The position numbers were made by a program, and so were the translations under genes. Below, in pieces: positions 59,867 through 64,000 of a stretch of 64,000 nt of DNA. Every line of letters begins with the position of its first letter. The first letter of the stretch is position 1. This DNA is from Panax quinquefolius (taxonomy: Eukaryota > Streptophyta > Magnoliopsida > Apiales > Araliaceae): positions 115,490,213 through 115,554,212 of the forward strand of contig CM035170.1 in assembly GCA_020205615.1 (NCBI GenBank), given 5' to 3'. The notes below the pieces were generated by a model. It made no database searches. It saw only the letters and a list, made by a program, of their open reading frames with translations, and was not told where the DNA came from.

Positions 59867-62800
59867 ATCATCCGACAGTTATTCGTTATTTATATACATC
59901 ATTTACTAATTGGTTTTGGTGAACAACTATAGGGTGATGAGGACCCGACCTTGAAAGCATCAAAAATACACCGTATTAGAATGAGGAGAATAAAAATCTT
60001 CTCGTGTTTCTTCGGGACTTGAATTATTTGTTGTTGTGCTTTATATGACATTGTAATAATTTAAATATGAATATTGTCGTATTATATACGTTACAATATA
60101 TTGTATTGAAACTCACAGTATATGTGTCATCGTATTTTGTACAACAGTTTTATAAATGAAGTTGTATGTACCATGTATCTAGCGACCCAAGATGGGTGAT
60201 GTATACCTATTTTGGGGGCGTCACAGTTGGTATCAAAGCTTAGGGATATGATCCCTGGCTGAGATGTGAGACTAGAACTAGGAGGGAAGACACGGGTAAA
60301 TCCTTCGATAATATGTCCTACCTAAGTTTAATTATTATTTAATTGGTCGGTCAGAGTATAGGGATATTATGTGGCATGTTAATTAACCCTTATTTTGAAA
60401 CTGTATTCTAGAATGATATCTGAAATACAGGAATTGAGCAATGGATGAACCATGAGACAGAAGAAGTAGCCTGTGAGCTAGAATTTGAATTTCTCGTCTC
60501 TTCGAACTACCAAGTACGTAAATTTCGAGGGAAAAATTTCATAAGGTGGGGGTGATTGTAAAACCCCGACTTTTATAAAATAAAAGTCTAATTTAATTTA
60601 TGATTATTTTTTTTAAAAATTTAAAAATGTTAAATTGTTAAATGGTTAAACGAACATTTAATCGAATAAATGAGCAAATAAAGAGAGGGAGGAAGTGAGA
60701 ATTATTGAGCGGCTAACATGTAGGAGACAAAGGAATAATGGAAGGAAGAAAATAAGAAAGGAAAGAAGAAAAAGGGAGAATGCTCCCATATTATTTACAC
60801 TCACGGGTATAATAGAGAAAAGAAAGAGAAAGAAGAAAAGAGAAGGAGAAAGGAGAGAAGAGAAAAGAAAGAAAGAATCAGAGAAGAGGAGAGGAGAGAG
60901 GGAGAGGGAGAGTTCAGGTATGACTTGAGTAAAGGAGAGAAGCAAACTCCTTATAAAACCTCCATAACCACTATTCATCATCTTCTTCATCAAGCTCCAA
61001 GAATCCTAGAGAGAAATAAAAGGGTTTGATGATGAAGTTTTATTTTAGCTACGAGAAGCATCAAGGAAGTAGAGGAGATTATCTTAACGATCTCTAGCAC
61101 ATCATCTAACATCTTAGAGGAGGAAAATCTAAGAAGTAAGTTCTTAAAACCTTAAATCTCCATTTTTCTTTTCAAGCTTCATATCGTGTTAGATGTTATT
61201 TTGAGTTATATGTGTAAAGAATCTTCTTAAGAATGATTCTCAGAAGCTAAATGAACTCTTAAGAGCATCCAAGTGAAACCAAAACACACAAAATTCGAAC
61301 CTATGTATAAAGGGTGGAAAGGTTGACAAAGAACCATGTTGGATAGTTTTTGGACTGAGTTTGAGAACCTTATATTCTTATGTTTTATCTTTGAAAGCTT
61401 AGTTTGATAATTTTATGTTATATTTCTCTGAGTTAAGAACATAACCCAACTTGAATGAACCAAATTGGAGTTAAAACGAATTCGTGGTGAAAGTTTTCGT
61501 AAAATCATGTTAAGCGATGGAAATCTTTGTCTTGAGGCACTTTTGAGCCAACCTATGGACTCATTAATGAATCTGAAAAATTATGAAATCATGGGGGTTT
61601 TGTAGAGCATGTTACATGCTTTCCATAGCCTTGAAAACGGACTAATTCCGATAACGGATGAAGAAGTTATGAAGATTTGAAGTATGTGTGTCAAAAGTTG
61701 CAAAAATCTAGAAATCGGAGTTAAGTGTCAAGGGTCGGGCGCCTAGGCGCTGGACTAGGTGCTTAGAATCTGTTCTTGGGCGCCTAGGCGCTTGCCCAAG
61801 GCCAATTTTTGGCGCCTAGGCACTGGTCAAGTGTTAAGCCAAAATCTGTTCGGACGTCCTTTAGTAAATTGGGCATAACGTTTTCATACAAACTCCGATT
61901 GAGATGATTCAGGATGATTCGGAAAGATAACGAGTAGACCTAAAACTTTTATTCTTTATGTTTTGAAATTTGAGGTCGGAATCAAGGCCTAAAATGGCTA
62001 TTTTAGGGACTAATGTGCATTTAGAGGCAATCGGAGGACGTCGGGGGGTGCACGTATGCAACGTGTAATGTTTTCGACGATAAAGGATGTTGTTATAAGT
62101 TATAAAATATGAACATTATTAAATATAATGATATGATGCAATAAATAAAGACAACTTAAATGAATAATAAATTATTAGTTGGTGTATATGTTAGTCGAGA
62201 CAATTATGAATTGATGTTGATCCTTACTTTTAATAGAATTTAAATTTGTTTATAAGTAAGGTATTGATTTGATTCTTACGTAAGAAATCACTCGGTATTT
62301 ATTTCAATAATTACAACAGTAGTTATTACACAGTGACTCATATTATTTGATATGATATAATTAAACCAGTTGACAATATTAAGAGTCTGTGTTAATAATT
62401 ATGAATAATGGTTCAAAGATTGAAAAAGGTGTTGATTAAAGATAAGTATGATATACAGATGCTGTTCAATTATTTTCTTCTTACAAAAGTAAGTTTGGCA
62501 GGACTTGCCGACACTCTACTTTTTCTAAAGTAGTATGGACCACAACTCTATTACTGAACAAATATTGTTAAAATGTGTACAAGTTGGTTTAATTTTCTCT
62601 GCGGGACCATAAATTCCACTACCATTATTATATACCTTATTTGGTTATTTTGTCAAAGCATGTGTGCTAATTGTTTCCTCAACTTTCAGTATAAATAGTT
62701 TGCCCGGTTGAGCAACTAAACACACACCATCACTATACTAAAAATATAGAATTCTTTTACTACAATATTGTGAGTATAATATTGTGAGTATTTCTATTGA

Positions 62801-64000
62801 GTGTATTGTTACTCCAAGTGTAGATAAGGAATGCAAGCATTGTTTAAGTTGATCAATTTCACAGAAAGCAAAATCAAGTCACATGCGAAGGTAAGGGATA
62901 TCATTATTATGGTAAGGGGTATCATTTTTATGGTAAAGTGATATCATTTTCTTTTATACTCCATATTATCGTAAGATGTTATTATTCGTTTCTTCATATT
63001 GTCATTAAATGATGAAAGGTCCTGAAAGGATTAGAATATCCTTAATAGTTTGTGATTCATCTATTATTATGTTATCAATTTGGACTCTGGATAATTAAGT
63101 TGAAAATCACTAAGATCTATGTTATCTTATTATTATGACGATCTATGTTTATTCATTATATATATCATTGTCATCATTCTCATTTTTATATTGTGTTGAA
63201 AGTCATCTATGGCCAGTAGTGCATAGATGGACTTGGTATGATTATGACCAGGGATTATTCGGTATAATCATGATCGTAATGTTACAAACGATGTGGTAAA
63301 AGTCATCTTTGGCCCAGTGGTGCGTAGATGGACTTGGCATGATTATGACCGAGGCAGATCATTCGGTATAATCATGGTCAGTAATTGAAAACACGAATAT
63401 CCTTGGCCCGTAGTGCATGGATAATTCGTGGTCGTGATACTATTAAGTTGAGTCTCAACATTATTGTTTTACGATTTGTATATCTTTGGCACCAGAGTGC
63501 AAAGATGGATTTGTTAGTTATTAGTTTTACGGATTTTATGTCTTAGGCACGTATTGCAAAGATGGATTTGTTGATTTACGATTATAAATATGAATTGTGA
63601 ATTTAACTATAATCTTTGGTGGTTCGGTGAAGACAATTGATGAGAGTTCTCTTTGTCTTGGGTATGCTGATAAAGAACTGTTGATGAGTATTACGAGGAT
63701 GAAATATTAACGATGAACTTTTAATTTAGGGAGATAGTAGACATTATGTTCTACTTGACTCTTCTAATGGATTAACTGTTCATTTCTTATTATGGTTGAA
63801 AACTTTTATCTTCTACCATATATTCTAAATATCTGATTTAGTATTGATGAAGGCCATTGATAATGTAATTATCTTAAGTCATGATATTCTTTACTGAGCT
63901 GTTTGTGCTCACCCTTTTACTTCACCACACCTTTCAGGTAATAAAAGTGTAGCTAGGACTAGCAAAGAGAACTTGGGTATAAAGTGGTGATACGAATTAG
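59867..64000 (+). mobile_element. Plus-strand gypsy element with almost no interior, open at right edge
   Basis: A truncated 5' LTR end (about 59930-60228, ending GGGGGCGTCACA) is followed by a primer site TTGGTATCAAAGC and only 327 bp to a purine tract AAGGTGGGGGTGAT. The 3' LTR TGTAAAACCCCGAC then begins at 60556 and runs past 64000. The interior holds short remnants of the element's start and end and no coding region. A 22-bp tandem duplication (CATCCGACAGTTATTCGTTA) lies at the left junction (59811 and 59869). Confidence 0.75.
60556..64000 (+). repeat. Long 3' LTR, right end outside the window
   Basis: More than 3.4 kb. It has a purine-rich tract (60660-60915) and TATA-like TTATAAAACC (60949-60958). 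A second TATA-like AGTATAAATAG lies at 62689-62699, in the position seen in other LTRs here, which suggests that an extra segment (about 60650-62100) has been added. Contains GCGCCTAGGCGC palindromes (61748-61830) and hairpin arrays (63204-63550). No gene recognised. Confidence 0.7.

Noticed and set aside
60658..60993. 111-codon minus-strand ORF rich in Ser, Leu and Phe, and the Lys/Glu/Arg-rich plus-strand ORF opposite
   Set aside because: Both arise from a purine-rich GA tract in an LTR; low complexity, not a membrane protein or a real coiled coil.
1..64000. CRISPR arrays, bacterial operons, ribosome binding sites or riboswitches
   Set aside because: The DNA is plant nuclear; tandem repeats here have no constant direct repeat with unique spacers.

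Overview
The window is nuclear DNA from a flowering plant, most likely a eudicot. The reasons are an intron-containing RS2Z-type SR splicing factor, an intronless ABCG half-transporter of the plant ABCG2/6/16/20 type, AT-rich intergenic DNA with long TA microsatellites, and dense nested Ty3/gypsy retrotransposons. The species cannot be named from the sequence. There is one assembly gap of exactly 100 N at 35014-35113.

Layout. Positions 1-6.7 kb: an SR protein gene on the minus strand, cut by the left edge. Its probable 5'UTR intron holds a complete small LTR retrotransposon (3568-6273) with LTRs, primer-binding site, polypurine tract and a CCATA target duplication. Positions 7.8-10.0 kb: an intact ABCG transporter on the minus strand. 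Positions 10.1-18.2 kb: intergenic DNA with foldback (MITE-like) repeats, TA/AAT/poly-T microsatellites, a frameshifted fragment of a plant methyltransferase (PMT family), a possible B3-like exon and an orphan minus-strand TATA region.

From 18.2 kb to the right edge nearly everything is retrotransposon. A Tat-lineage (Ogre/Retand-like) gypsy element on the minus strand gives RT, RNase H and integrase relics (31.7-35.0 kb), an opposite-strand gene relic resembling a plant mobile domain protein (28.3-30.9 kb), and probably a 79-bp palindromic tandem repeat (18.2-18.8 kb). A plus-strand gypsy element (19.5-28.1 kb) appears to have split it. After the gap come a degenerate minus-strand gypsy/chromovirus element (35.9-45.7 kb), MITE and MULE relics (45.7-47.2 kb), and a minus-strand LTR (47.2-59.9 kb) carrying a solo LTR and an internally deleted gypsy element (51.2-58.0 kb) inserted in series. 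Last is a plus-strand element whose internal region is only about 330 bp (59.9 kb to the edge).

The two host genes (SR protein, ABCG transporter) have no evident functional link. The most unusual signal is in the gypsy LTRs. Downstream of each LTR TATA box lie arrays of short hairpins of two kinds. One kind keeps its loop while the two stem arms change together, which suggests selection on a folded RNA or a structured DNA site.
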